Shown here one piece after another: positions 22,778 to 31,493 of a stretch of DNA of 64,000 bases (position 1 is its first letter; each line of letters starts with the position of its first letter). Below the pieces are notes generated by a model. The model was not told where the DNA came from. It ran no database searches and saw only the letters and a list, made by a program, of their open reading frames with translations. The position numbers and the translations under genes were made by a program. The stretch comes from an uncultured Draconibacterium sp. (GTDB lineage Bacteria > Bacteroidota > Bacteroidia > Bacteroidales > Prolixibacteraceae), in contig NZ_CAJXYQ010000007.1 of NCBI RefSeq assembly GCF_913063105.1, positions 124,001 through 188,000 on the forward strand, given 5' to 3'.

Positions 22778-23623
22778 CTAATCCGGCTTTTTAACCGTAC
22801 TTTTTATATGAATATCGCGTTGCGGGAAAGGAATTTGCACTTTATTCTTCCGGAATTCATCATCGATGGCGTAGCGCAATTCGCTTTTAATATTCTCTAC
22901 ATAAAACGTTTCGCGCACCCAAAAGAAAACCTGGAACTCAAGTGCCGAGTCACCAAAATTATTAAACCTTACAAAGGGTTTCGGATGATTTGAAATGTGT
23001 TTGTTTTTAAAAACACAGTTGAGCAAAATTTCGGTTACCAATTTGGTGTCGGAACCATAAGCAACCCCCACATCAACCGAAAACCGGGTGTTGTAATCCA
23101 TCTGGCTCCAGTTAATAATTTTATCGTTTACAAACTTCGAGTTGGGGACAACCAAAATAATATCGTCGCGTGTTTTTAGTTTTGAGGTACGAAGCCCTAT
23201 GTGAATTACGCGTCCAACGGTACCATCCTGCAACTGAATAACATCATCAATCTGCAGGTTTCGTTCAACCAAAAGCACGATACCTGAAGCTATATCGCTA
23301 AAAAGCTGCTGAATACCAAAGCCAACCCCTACCAATAAAGCTGTTATACTTGCCAGGAGCACCGAAACCTTCAGTCCCGACGACTCGAGTAGAAAGATTA
23401 TAATTACCACCCAAACTACATACCTTAGAATAAGGTAAACCGACCAGTAAGAACGTCGTTCTGCTTCTTGTTTTTTAATGTAGCGCTTAAAAAACCTGCG
23501 AACAACTTTAAGGGCTATCAATGTGGCCAGCAACACCACAAAAATTAAGAAAATGTTGTATACTGTAAGCGTAAAATTTCCGCTCTGGAACAGTTCTGTT
23601 TTTAAAAACTCTCTAAAGTTCAT
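22778..23623 (-). CDS. MscS-family mechanosensitive channel, first of a pair
   Basis: 281 residues with three membrane segments, the minimal MscS plan. The pore helix reads LLVGVGFGIQQLFSDIASGI and the beta domain ERNLQIDDVIQLQDGTVGRV. The C-terminal domain ends with FPQRDIHIKS, the usual end of this family. It is the first gene of the MscS-MscS-DNPH1-like operon. Different lengths and pore sequences of the two channels suggest different tension thresholds or subunit mixing, which is inference. Confidence 0.92.
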   Translation of the reverse strand: MNFREFLKTELFQSGNFTLTVYNIFLIFVVLLATLIALKVVRRFFKRYIKKQEAERRSYWSVYLILRYVVWVVIIIFLLESSGLKVSVLLASITALLVGVGFGIQQLFSDIASGIVLLVERNLQIDDVIQLQDGTVGRVIHIGLRTSKLKTRDDIILVVPNSKFVNDKIINWSQMDYNTRFSVDVGVAYGSDTKLVTEILLNCVFKNKHISNHPKPFVRFNNFGDSALEFQVFFWVRETFYVENIKSELRYAIDDEFRKNKVQIPFPQRDIHIKSTVKKPD

Positions 23624-23733
23624 ACTTCTCCAATTGGTAGGTTTAAATTAACAAAATAAGTTGGATAAGAAAAGTTGCTACAAACAAATTGGTTGGGTTG
23701 TATTTGTAGAACAAACAGGCAGGCTTAAGGTTG

Positions 23734-23770
23734 AAAAAAAGGGAGGTTTTTTTTGCAAAAACCTCCCTTT
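23734..23770 (-). terminator. Intrinsic terminator of the C-terminal processing protease gene
   Basis: On the minus strand AAAGGGAGGTTTTT pairs with AAAAACCTCCC and is followed by a long T run, 25 bases after the stop codon. Confidence 0.85.
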
Positions 23771-23794
23771 TATAGTAGTGTAAAAAACGCTTTG

Positions 23795-25462
23795 TTAATT
23801 CATTCCAACAACCAATCCGGGTTGAAAATAACCAGCGTAAGCCGTTTCTGAATGCATGGCTTCAATGGTTTTCTTAATCCCTTTATCGTCGTTTATTGAT
23901 GCCCGAATCGAGCCTTTCTGATAATAGTAGCGTGAAACGATTTCGCTTTCAAGCAATTCGCTCAACTCTTCTCTGAAAACACCTAAGTCTTTCTCCAAAT
24001 CGGGTTCCAGTTTTGCTTCAAGGGCTTCAAACTCCGCTTCGGCCAGTCCGTAATATTTTTCACGTTTGGCGGTTTTCAGCAAGGCTTCCAGGTCGTCTTG
24101 CGAAGCCGATTCGTATTTAAATTCGCTTTGTTGAACAAAGGTGGCAAACTGCTTATAAATATCATCAGTTATCGAAAATGCTTCGGGCTCAGGAATACTT
24201 TCGTTTTCGTTGGAATACCTGGTGGCAAAGTCAAAAATCATAAAACGGGTTACCAGTTCAATAGCCAAAGTACTCAACTGTTCGCCTTCAATTTTAACAT
24301 CCGGCACAACACCACCGCCATCGTATACCTTCCGTCCTTTTTTTGTTGTAAACTCGGTAATCAACGAATCGGGGATATGTCCCACACTTCCATCGTCATT
24401 TCGGTGCGAATAATCAAGAGCCTGAATACACCGGCCGCTTGGAATGTAATATTTTGCAGTGGTAACCTTTAACTTGGTATTGTAACTTAAATCGCGGGTT
24501 GTTTGCACAAGGCCTTTCCCAAAGGTGCGTGTTCCAACCACAATTCCCCGGTCTAAATCCTGAATGGCGCCTGCCACAATTTCGGAGGCTGAAGCCGATC
24601 CGCTATTCACCAAAACAGCAATTTTAATAGTTGTGTCCATTGGGGCTGCATTGGCTTTGTACACTTTATCCCATTGTTTTACTTTACCCCGTGTGCTTAC
24701 AATCTCCTCTCCCTGAGGAACAAAAAAGTTTACAATTTTTACTGCTTCCATCAATAATCCTCCGGGATTTCCACGTAAATCAAGAATTAAACCATCGGGG
24801 TTGTTTTCTTTTAATTCCAGAAATGCTTTTTGCACATCGGCACTACAGTTAGCTGTAAAATTTGAGAGACGGATGTAGGCCGTACGCTGGTCAATCATTC
24901 CATAGTACGGTACTGCGTTAATGCTTATTTTTTCGCGAACCACATCAACCGTAAAGGTTTTCTTTTGCCCGGGGCGCTGTACTTTAATCGATACCGGTTT
25001 ATTGGCCGGTCCTTTTAACAATGAACTTACATCTTCGGTGCTCATTTCGCTGGTATTTTTCCCCTCCACTTCAAGAAGAATATCACCTGCTTTTAAACCA
25101 AACTTTTGCGCCGGAAATCCTTCATAAGGCTCGGCAATTATAATTTTATCATTCTGTTTACTAATTAAAGCTCCAATACCCGCGTACTCGCCGGTAGTCA
25201 TAAAACGAAAGTCTTCAATCTGGTCTTCCGAGATATAATTGGTGTAAGGATCGAGGGATTCGAGCATTTTATCGATACTTGTTTTTACCAGGTCGTTCGG
25301 ATTTACATCGTCAACATAAAACATGTTAAGCTCACGAAAAAGCGTATGGTAAATATCAAGGTTTTTTGCTATTTCAAAATTTTTCTGATCGCGGGTAAAG
25401 CTAAAAAAGCTAATACCAACTACAGCAACAATCGTTATTCCTATTAATAGTCTTCTCTTCAT
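23795..25462 (-). CDS. S41 family C-terminal processing peptidase (CtpA/Prc type)
   Basis: 555 residues. An N-terminal membrane segment (about 5-22) anchors the protein in the periplasm. A PDZ domain (about 85-175, GEYAGIGALI, KAGDILLEVEG) precedes the S41 core. The catalytic Ser291 (NSGSASASEIVAGA) and Lys316 (GTRTFGKGLVQ) are at the 25-residue spacing seen in Prc. The C-terminal 150 residues form the helical extension common in Bacteroidota members. These proteases trim or degrade periplasmic and lipoprotein substrates from their C-terminus. The gene is monocistronic, with about 300 bases of non-coding sequence upstream in which I see no site. Confidence 0.93.
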   Translation of the reverse strand: MKRRLLIGITIVAVVGISFFSFTRDQKNFEIAKNLDIYHTLFRELNMFYVDDVNPNDLVKTSIDKMLESLDPYTNYISEDQIEDFRFMTTGEYAGIGALISKQNDKIIIAEPYEGFPAQKFGLKAGDILLEVEGKNTSEMSTEDVSSLLKGPANKPVSIKVQRPGQKKTFTVDVVREKISINAVPYYGMIDQRTAYIRLSNFTANCSADVQKAFLELKENNPDGLILDLRGNPGGLLMEAVKIVNFFVPQGEEIVSTRGKVKQWDKVYKANAAPMDTTIKIAVLVNSGSASASEIVAGAIQDLDRGIVVGTRTFGKGLVQTTRDLSYNTKLKVTTAKYYIPSGRCIQALDYSHRNDDGSVGHIPDSLITEFTTKKGRKVYDGGGVVPDVKIEGEQLSTLAIELVTRFMIFDFATRYSNENESIPEPEAFSITDDIYKQFATFVQQSEFKYESASQDDLEALLKTAKREKYYGLAEAEFEALEAKLEPDLEKDLGVFREELSELLESEIVSRYYYQKGSIRASINDDKGIKKTIEAMHSETAYAGYFQPGLVVGMN

Positions 25463-25757
25463 CTGCTTAAAATTTAATTTCCCAATCTTTTTTCATTCCC
25501 CGAACCACATTCTCCGGGGTTCTAAATAAAGTTTTGCATGGTTTTAAACTGCCAAAAGTAAGAAATCTTACCTGATATATGTCACCACCGACCACAATAC
25601 ATTACGTTAATTTATATTAAAACCAAACTGTTTACTATTAGTGGTAACATATTGCATTGCAGAAAAGTTAACGCGCGTTAAAATTAAAAAAGCATTAAAC
25701 CAAATTCGTTGTTACCCGTCAAAGCAGCAATTACAAAACAATTAAAAAGTATAAAAA

Positions 25758-26252
25758 ATGAAAACTAGAATTTTAACATTAACACTGATTGCAATTTTTT
25801 TCCTATCATTTGGTGCTATGGCACAAAAAACTGAAAACAGAAAGCGTTTGCCACAACAACGCCAGATGATGGCCGACAGAACAGACAAAGCCAGAGACCA
25901 GTTCAAAGATTTTTTTACCGAAGAACAACAAGAACAGATGAAGAAGCTTCGTTTGGAAACCGCTAAAAAAATGCAACCACTTCGCAACGAGTTAAACGAA
26001 CTGGAAGCCAGACAACAAACACTGTCTACTGCCGAAAGTGCTGATATGAAAGCCATTGAAAAAAATATTGATCAAATGGCAAAAATTAAGGCTGATATGC
26101 AAAAAATCAGAGCTCGTCAGCACCAGGAAATTCGCTCGATGCTGAGCGATGAACAACGCATAAAGTTTGATAATATGAAAGGCCGAAAAGACAGAAAAGG
26201 AGACTTTGAAAGAAAACCCATGCAAGGCGATCGTTTTAAACACGGGGCATAA
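25758..26252 (+). CDS. Periplasmic coiled-coil protein of Spy/CpxP type
   Basis: 164 residues. A signal peptide ends at AMAQ (residue 23). The mature protein is almost entirely helical and rich in Lys, Arg, Gln, Glu and Met, with a TEEQQEQMKKLR motif and a second SDEQRIKFDNM motif. The two resemble the LTxxQ repeats of Spy/CpxP chaperones and periplasmic metal sensors. The C-terminus is basic and disordered. A role in envelope stress or holding unfolded proteins is inferred. It ends at a good terminator and is not in an operon. Confidence 0.8.
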   Translation: MKTRILTLTLIAIFFLSFGAMAQKTENRKRLPQQRQMMADRTDKARDQFKDFFTEEQQEQMKKLRLETAKKMQPLRNELNELEARQQTLSTAESADMKAIEKNIDQMAKIKADMQKIRARQHQEIRSMLSDEQRIKFDNMKGRKDRKGDFERKPMQGDRFKHGA

Positions 26253-26272
26253 GGGTAAATAGATAGATGTGT

Positions 26273-26303
26273 AAAGCCGGCAATAAAATTGTCGGCTTTT
26301 TTT
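26273..26303 (+). terminator. Intrinsic terminator after the Spy-like gene
   Basis: AAAGCCGGCAAT pairs with ATTGTCGGCTTT around a short loop, followed by a T run, about 20 bases after the stop codon. Confidence 0.88.
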
Positions 26304-26406
26304 ATGCCTGCTCACCGATAAAATACTGTGGTTTAACGAAATTTTTTCACTTTTTCAGCCTGTTTCAAATACTTTGCAAAGCAATTATAAACCAAATTAT
26401 AAGTAA

Positions 26407-27120
26407 ATGAAACAAACTGTAGTAGTATTTACATACCTCCTTTTACTGTTTGGATTGTCCTCCTGTTTGTTTTCGCCATCGATAAAAGGCAACGGCAATG
26501 TTGTTGAACAAGCACGTCATCTGGATACTTTTGACGAACTAAAAGTTAGCCGCGGAATGAATGTGTACATTACCCAGGGCAACGAAACCAAAGTGGTGGT
26601 TATTGCTGATGAGAACCTTCATGAGGTAATTGAAACGACAGTAACAGACCAGCGTCTGGAAATAAAATCAACCAGTAATATTCGCAGTGCTACAGAAAAC
26701 AAAGTGCTGCTTACCGTTCCTCAACTTGAACTAATAAAAGCCATTGCCGGGTGTAATGTGTATTCCGAAGGCATTTTAAAAGGTAAGGAAATGGAAATTT
26801 CGGCTGCTGCTGGAAGCAATGTTCATTTAAGCGTAGAGCTTGCCCATGCAATAGTAAGTGCCTCGGCAGGTTCAAACATTAATATGGATGGCACGGCCAA
26901 TCATTTTTTTGCAAAAGCCGCAGCCGGTGCAAACATTAAAGCCAACAGTGTGGTATCCAATTTAACTGAAGCAAAAGTAAGCAGTGGTGCAAATATTTGG
27001 GTAAACAGCAAAGAAGAGCTGAAAGCTAATGCCAGCAGCGGTGGAAACATCTTTTTTATCGGAAATCCACCGATTACCGAGTTTCATAAATCATCGGGCG
27101 GAAATGTGATAAAAAATTAG
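26407..27120 (+). CDS. GIN-domain (DUF2807) lipoprotein
   Basis: 237 residues with a lipoprotein signal ending LFGLSSC (Cys20). The rest is a DUF2807 right-handed beta-helix-like fold, with recurring A/S-x-A/S-G-S/A-N-I/V turns (AGSNVHLSV, AGSNINMDG, AGANIKANS, SGANIWVNS, SGGNIFFIG) every 20-25 residues. The family is called the 'head GIN domain' of putative autotransporter adhesins; its actual role is unproven. A paralogue follows after 139 bases. Asn and Ala fill the turn positions here where the next gene has Ser and Asp. Confidence 0.87.
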   Translation: MKQTVVVFTYLLLLFGLSSCLFSPSIKGNGNVVEQARHLDTFDELKVSRGMNVYITQGNETKVVVIADENLHEVIETTVTDQRLEIKSTSNIRSATENKVLLTVPQLELIKAIAGCNVYSEGILKGKEMEISAAAGSNVHLSVELAHAIVSASAGSNINMDGTANHFFAKAAAGANIKANSVVSNLTEAKVSSGANIWVNSKEELKANASSGGNIFFIGNPPITEFHKSSGGNVIKN

Positions 27121-27259
27121 TCCCACTTGTAACTTTCTTGTTTTGGCAGCGTCATTTCAACAAATCAACTTAAGGCATCGCATTTCTTAGTTCAATCATC
27201 AACAATTAATTCGCATGCTACTCGCTGATAAATATTCATATAAACAAACAATTTTAATC

Positions 27260-27973
27260 ATGAAAACACTAAAAAAACTCATTCTTCTTCTTATGGTTGC
27301 CGTTACAAGCTACGGTACTGTACTTGCCGGAAACAGCGACGAAACCCAAAACAGGCGTGTTGAAGGATTTAAGGCCATAAAAGTATCAACCGGAATTGAT
27401 TTATACCTCACAATGGGTGATGCCGAAGCGGTAAAAGTGGTAGCAGACGACGATATAATTGACGACCTGATTACCGAAATAAAAAACGGAACCCTGCATA
27501 TTTATATGAAACGTAACAACTGGTTTAACTGGGGCAGTGGCAATAAAACAAAAAAAGCTTACGTAACGGTTAAAGAGCTTGAAGAATTACGTGCTTCTTC
27601 GGGGTCGGACGTAAAATCGCAAAATATGCTGAAAGGCGAAAGGCTGGAAGTGAGCTGTAGCAGTGGAAGTGATGTTGAACTGGAGGTGTTTTACAAAAAC
27701 ATTTCGGTAGACACCAGCAGTGGTAGCGATTCAAAATTGAGAGGAAAAGTAAAAACACTGCATGTTGATGCCAGCAGCGGTTCGGACATTAAAGCAGCTG
27801 ACCTTGAGGCGGTTATTTGTTATGCCGACGCCAGCAGCGGTTCGGATATTACCGTTAATGTAAGTAGCGAGATTTATGCCAGTGCCAGCAGCGGTTCGGA
27901 TATTAACTATTACGGAAAGCCCGAAGTTCGGGATATTAATGAATCAAGCGGTGGCGATGTAAAACAACGATAA
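27260..27973 (+). CDS. GIN-domain (DUF2807) secreted protein with SSGSD turns
   Basis: 237 residues from the ATG at 27260. The frame is open 45 bases further upstream, but only this start gives a signal peptide (MKTLKKLILLLMVAVTSYGTVLAG). The body repeats the turn motif S-S-G-S-D eight times, spaced about 15-20 residues apart, consistent with a parallel beta-helix in which Ser/Asp line one face. Three of the repeats share the DNA core GCCAGCAGCGGTTCGGA, indicating recent expansion. It is not lipidated, unlike its upstream paralogue. The acidic ladder could bind metal ions, which is inference. Confidence 0.87.
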   Translation: MKTLKKLILLLMVAVTSYGTVLAGNSDETQNRRVEGFKAIKVSTGIDLYLTMGDAEAVKVVADDDIIDDLITEIKNGTLHIYMKRNNWFNWGSGNKTKKAYVTVKELEELRASSGSDVKSQNMLKGERLEVSCSSGSDVELEVFYKNISVDTSSGSDSKLRGKVKTLHVDASSGSDIKAADLEAVICYADASSGSDITVNVSSEIYASASSGSDINYYGKPEVRDINESSGGDVKQR

Positions 27974-27980
27974 TAAATTC

Positions 27981-28004
27981 AGGGCGGATATTCCGCCTTT
28001 TTTT
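27981..28004 (+). terminator. Intrinsic terminator after the second GIN gene
   Basis: GGCGGA and TCCGCC around a TAT loop are followed by seven T residues, within 30 bases of the stop codon. Confidence 0.85.
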
Positions 28005-28062
28005 CCGCTCTTATAATAAGGCTTTCAACAGAATCGTTTATTTTGTGTTTTAGTTTTTTCGG

Positions 28063-29439
28063 ATGAAAGCCATTTACATCAAAATAATACTAATTGCAGT
28101 TCTGTTGGGATTTACCAGCCTCGATTTTGTACAGGCACAAGATGGTAACCCACTTCAATTTTTAACCAGTGTAAGTCAGTCATCGCTGTCGAACCCGGCA
28201 TTTCACAACCAAAACGAAAAACTGGTAATTGGCCTTCCTCTTGTTTCGGGAGCCATGTTTGGCTGGAATGCCAACTTTTCGCCCAACTATATTTTTTCTG
28301 AAAACTTTTCCTACAGTTTCGATAATTTTTACCGCTCGTTGGGCGAACCCGGCGATGCAAATTCGCTAGTTACCGTACCCCTTGTTTATTTAAGCCTCAC
28401 AAAAAACAAGCAAACATTTGGCCTTTCCATCTCCGAAAAAATGCTAGTCTCCAGCAATTTCGACCATGAAGTGCTAAAATTTATCGACCTTGGCTTAATT
28501 CCCTACTATGGCAAAGAGGAACTTTATGGCCCCATTTCGTTGAAAACAAAATTGTACCGCGAAGTGGCTTTTACCTACGCCGTTCAGGTAGATAAAAAAA
28601 TAAGTATTGGCGTGCGGCCTAAATTGTTATTCGGAAAATTTTATTACGATATCAACGAATTATATCTTCAGGTGCAAACCCTTGCCGATGAGCAAATAAT
28701 GCAGGTAATTCCCACAGGTGAGTATCGGATATCGGGCCCCATTGATGTGGAATACGACAGCGAAAGAAAAAAAACTGTGATAAAACCCGACTTTACAGCA
28801 GGTGATTATTTTTTTAAGTTTAGAAATATGGGTGCAGCAATTGATTTGGGTTTAAGTGCCCGAATTAACGAGCAAACCACAGTGTCTTTTTCGCTTTCTG
28901 ATTTAGGTTTTACAGCGTTAAAATACCGGGCCTACGACAATACCTACACGGGATCGATGGATTACGCTCAAGACGACCTTTACCAGTCGCACGACCCCAA
29001 TGCTCCCAATTATTTTGAACCCAAAGAAGCCCTGTTGGCGTTTACCGATTCGTTACCATTTATAACTTCGGCCGAAGCCATAGCAAAACGGCAATACGAG
29101 TTGATGCCCTTAAAATTGAATTTATCAGCAACATATCGGCTTACCGATAAAATGAAACTTAACTTTTCAGAGTACCTTTCTGTTGCCAACGGACGGACAA
29201 CAAGTTACCTATCAGCCTACTACACTGTAAACCTGGGAACGAAACTTGAACTGAGCACCGGTTTAAACCTGCAGAATACCGAAAAACTTTTACCTGGGTT
29301 TGGCTGCAGCTACACCGGCAAAGGTGCACAGTTCTACCTGGCAACCAATAATATTTACAAGCTGGTGCAACCTTCTAAAGCAAAAAATTTAAATTTGTGG
29401 TTTGGCGTGAATTTTTTATTTAACACGCAGCAAAAATAG
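28063..29439 (+). CDS. DUF5723-family outer-membrane protein
   Basis: 458 residues with a signal peptide ending FVQAQ (residue 26). The mature start QFLTSVSQSSLSNPAFHNQ is characteristic of the DUF5723/PorV-like barrels of Bacteroidota. Regular beta-strands with alternating hydrophobic residues continue to the end (LNLWFGVNFLF). Function is unknown; related proteins assist type IX secretion or transport of hydrophobic molecules, but no direct link is visible here. It is followed after 8 bases by the DUF4834 gene. Confidence 0.82.
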   Translation: MKAIYIKIILIAVLLGFTSLDFVQAQDGNPLQFLTSVSQSSLSNPAFHNQNEKLVIGLPLVSGAMFGWNANFSPNYIFSENFSYSFDNFYRSLGEPGDANSLVTVPLVYLSLTKNKQTFGLSISEKMLVSSNFDHEVLKFIDLGLIPYYGKEELYGPISLKTKLYREVAFTYAVQVDKKISIGVRPKLLFGKFYYDINELYLQVQTLADEQIMQVIPTGEYRISGPIDVEYDSERKKTVIKPDFTAGDYFFKFRNMGAAIDLGLSARINEQTTVSFSLSDLGFTALKYRAYDNTYTGSMDYAQDDLYQSHDPNAPNYFEPKEALLAFTDSLPFITSAEAIAKRQYELMPLKLNLSATYRLTDKMKLNFSEYLSVANGRTTSYLSAYYTVNLGTKLELSTGLNLQNTEKLLPGFGCSYTGKGAQFYLATNNIYKLVQPSKAKNLNLWFGVNFLFNTQQK

Positions 29440-29447
29440 TTTTTAGT

Positions 29448-29723
29448 ATGACATTATTTATTACACTATACGTTGTTAATTTCATCAGAACCCTAATAAT
29501 AATTGCTGTTATCTACTTTGGATTTCGTTTTATTGTTCGCTATCTCTTTCCAAAAATAATCGATAAAGGGGTAAAAAACATGCAACAAAAAATGCGCGAT
29601 CAACAACGTCAGCAACAACCCAAGCGACCTGAAGGGGAAGTAACGGTTGAAGGCAGGCCACAAGCCAACAACAAAGATAACAAGCAAAATGGTGAATACA
29701 TTGATTTTGAGGAGGTAGATTAG
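29448..29723 (+). CDS. DUF4834 small membrane protein
   Basis: 91 residues: one strong membrane segment (about 8-32) followed by a basic and glutamine-rich tail and an acidic end (GEYIDFEEVD). This plan, with the terminal YxDFEEVD, fits DUF4834. Function is unknown. It starts 8 bases after the DUF5723 gene, so the two are probably translated from one message. Confidence 0.82.
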   Translation: MTLFITLYVVNFIRTLIIIAVIYFGFRFIVRYLFPKIIDKGVKNMQQKMRDQQRQQQPKRPEGEVTVEGRPQANNKDNKQNGEYIDFEEVD

Positions 29724-29764
29724 AAGACTGCCCGTACACAACGTACGGCTTACTCAAAAAATTA

Positions 29765-30424
29765 TCACTTTAAAAACCCTTCGCTCGAAAACGGCAATTT
29801 TGTAGGTTTCGGGGCCACAAAAACCTCTCCGGGGCAGGTATCGTTTAGCATTGTAACACCGGCGCCAATAATACAATTTTCGGCAATAGTAATGCCATCG
29901 CGTAAAACGGTTCCTTTTCCTAAAAACACATTCTTTTTAATTGTAATACAGCCTGATATACTTGCCCCCCCACCAATGTAACAATTATCGGCAATACGGG
30001 TATCGTGCCCAATATTACAGCTATCGCGCAAAAACACATTATTGCCTAAAACCACATTAGGCTGTACAGAAACACAAGCGGCCACAAAACAATTATCGCC
30101 TATTTTTAAATCGGAAAACACCGCTGCATTGGGATGGATAAAACTACCCAGCTTATAACCTTTTTCACGGGCTTCTTTACATTTTAATTCCCTATTCCGG
30201 TTTATATCAGAATAGCTCATGGCTACAAACATCTCGTATTTATCCGGGGGGTACATATTCTGAACCGTCTCAAACGGCACAACAGGTTTATCAAGAAAAT
30301 TATCATCTTGAATGAATGAATCATCCACTGTAAAAGCAGCTACTTTTCTTTTTGAAAACTGCTGATAACAGTAAAATACATTTACTGCCATTGGCCCAAT
30401 TCCAAACAAGACTATTTCTTTCAT
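29765..30424 (-). CDS. PglD/NeuD-like acyltransferase (left-handed beta-helix)
   Basis: 219 residues from the ATG at 30424; the longer frame would overlap the preceding FkbH-like gene and lacks family similarity. The N-terminal Rossmann-like domain (EIVLFGIGPMAVNVF) is the PglD_N domain, which holds the nucleotide-sugar or acceptor. A left-handed beta-helix of hexapeptide repeats follows (LKIGDNCFVAACVSVQPNV, DTRIADNCYIGGGASIS). Known relatives acetylate amino sugars using acetyl-CoA. As the last gene of an operon that makes an unusual acyl-ACP, it is the natural candidate to transfer that acyl group to a sugar or amine. That transfer is inference; the fold assignment is firm. Confidence 0.85.
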   Translation of the reverse strand: MKEIVLFGIGPMAVNVFYCYQQFSKRKVAAFTVDDSFIQDDNFLDKPVVPFETVQNMYPPDKYEMFVAMSYSDINRNRELKCKEAREKGYKLGSFIHPNAAVFSDLKIGDNCFVAACVSVQPNVVLGNNVFLRDSCNIGHDTRIADNCYIGGGASISGCITIKKNVFLGKGTVLRDGITIAENCIIGAGVTMLNDTCPGEVFVAPKPTKLPFSSEGFLK

Positions 30425-30437
30425 ACCTATTTCAGTT

Positions 30438-31475
30438 TTACAATTTAACATTAAGTTTGAGGTAAGCTGGCATGGATACCTGTGAGCATAGCCTATGCCG
30501 CAACAGTTCAATCCCATCTATTTTTGTTTCTTCGGTAAAGCCGGCAAAACGATACGTTATATTCATCATCCGATTTTTTGATGTTGGTTTAAACACCGCT
30601 TTTAACTCCACCTCTTTTTCACGAGCCAGGTTTATCAGGTACCCCAACAAAACGGCACCAATACCGCGCGACATTACACGGCAAGACATTAAGAATAATT
30701 GTATCGTCCAAACTTTCAGATCTTTCTCAATTAAAATCAACCCGATATGCCCATACGTTCCAAACTTATCTTCCAACCGTGCCATTAGCAACAAATGATT
30801 TTCAGACTTTGCCAGCTCTTTTAATTCTTCGTAAGAAAAAGTTACTCCCGAGGAGTTAAGCTGATTGGTGCGTTCAGTTAATTCAACCGCCCTTTGCAAG
30901 TCGCTTTCGCCGGCCCGAAAAAGGTCGAGTTTCATTCCCAGTGTTTCCAGAAAATCGGTATTTGTACCCTGAAATAGCTGTTCTTTTTCCTTTCGTAAAA
31001 AATCGCTTTTGTACATTTCCCTGCGCAAAGCCGAATCGGAGGTTACAAATTCAGGATTCAGGTAATCAAGGTTTAGCAGGTCGTTGATTTCATTACCGTT
31101 AACACAGCGAACCTCGGGTAAGCGGAATTGCACCTCCTGACGTTCAAACTCCTGATCATCAACAAAAACAAGCGAATCGACACCGATATTTAACCCGGTG
31201 GCAATGTTTTGTAGTGCTTCCGATTTTGGATTCCAGCTTATCTGAGGTAACAAAAAAAAGTGGTCGACATCCATTTTTTGCAACTGATGCATCGCCTCAT
31301 CATAATTATTTTTACTGGCCACCGATTGTAAAATACCACGTGAATCCAGCGTTTCAAGCACGTGTTTTATTCCCTCTTTCAGGCGCACCTCATCACCTTC
31401 GGGCAGCGTGCCGTGCCACAGGGTATTATCCAAATCCCAAACCACGCATTTGGCTATTTTATTGGCTCTACTCAT
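30438..31475 (-). CDS. FkbH-like HAD-IIIC phosphatase / glyceryl-ACP synthase
   Basis: 345 residues, the size of stand-alone FkbH proteins. The HAD motif I is VVWDLDNTLWHGTL (Asp14, Asp16), with later motifs SVASKNNYDEA and VFVDDQEFERQEV. A GNAT-like C-terminal half (about 190-345) follows, containing ERTNQLNSSG, the conserved FkbH segment. In polyketide pathways FkbH converts 1,3-bisphosphoglycerate to a glyceryl thioester and loads it on an acyl carrier protein. The other genes of that pathway lie immediately upstream on the same strand (ACP, acyl-CoA dehydrogenase, 3-hydroxyacyl-CoA dehydrogenase). The pathway methyltransferase FkbG is not present. Confidence 0.9.
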   Translation of the reverse strand: MSRANKIAKCVVWDLDNTLWHGTLPEGDEVRLKEGIKHVLETLDSRGILQSVASKNNYDEAMHQLQKMDVDHFFLLPQISWNPKSEALQNIATGLNIGVDSLVFVDDQEFERQEVQFRLPEVRCVNGNEINDLLNLDYLNPEFVTSDSALRREMYKSDFLRKEKEQLFQGTNTDFLETLGMKLDLFRAGESDLQRAVELTERTNQLNSSGVTFSYEELKELAKSENHLLLMARLEDKFGTYGHIGLILIEKDLKVWTIQLFLMSCRVMSRGIGAVLLGYLINLAREKEVELKAVFKPTSKNRMMNITYRFAGFTEETKIDGIELLRHRLCSQVSMPAYLKLNVKL

Positions 31476-31493
31476 AACTACAGGCTGAGTGGC

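Noticed and set aside
30425..30517. Longer N-terminus for the PglD-like acyltransferase
   Set aside because: It would overlap the end of the FkbH-like gene and precede the conserved EIVLFGIG start with unrelated sequence.
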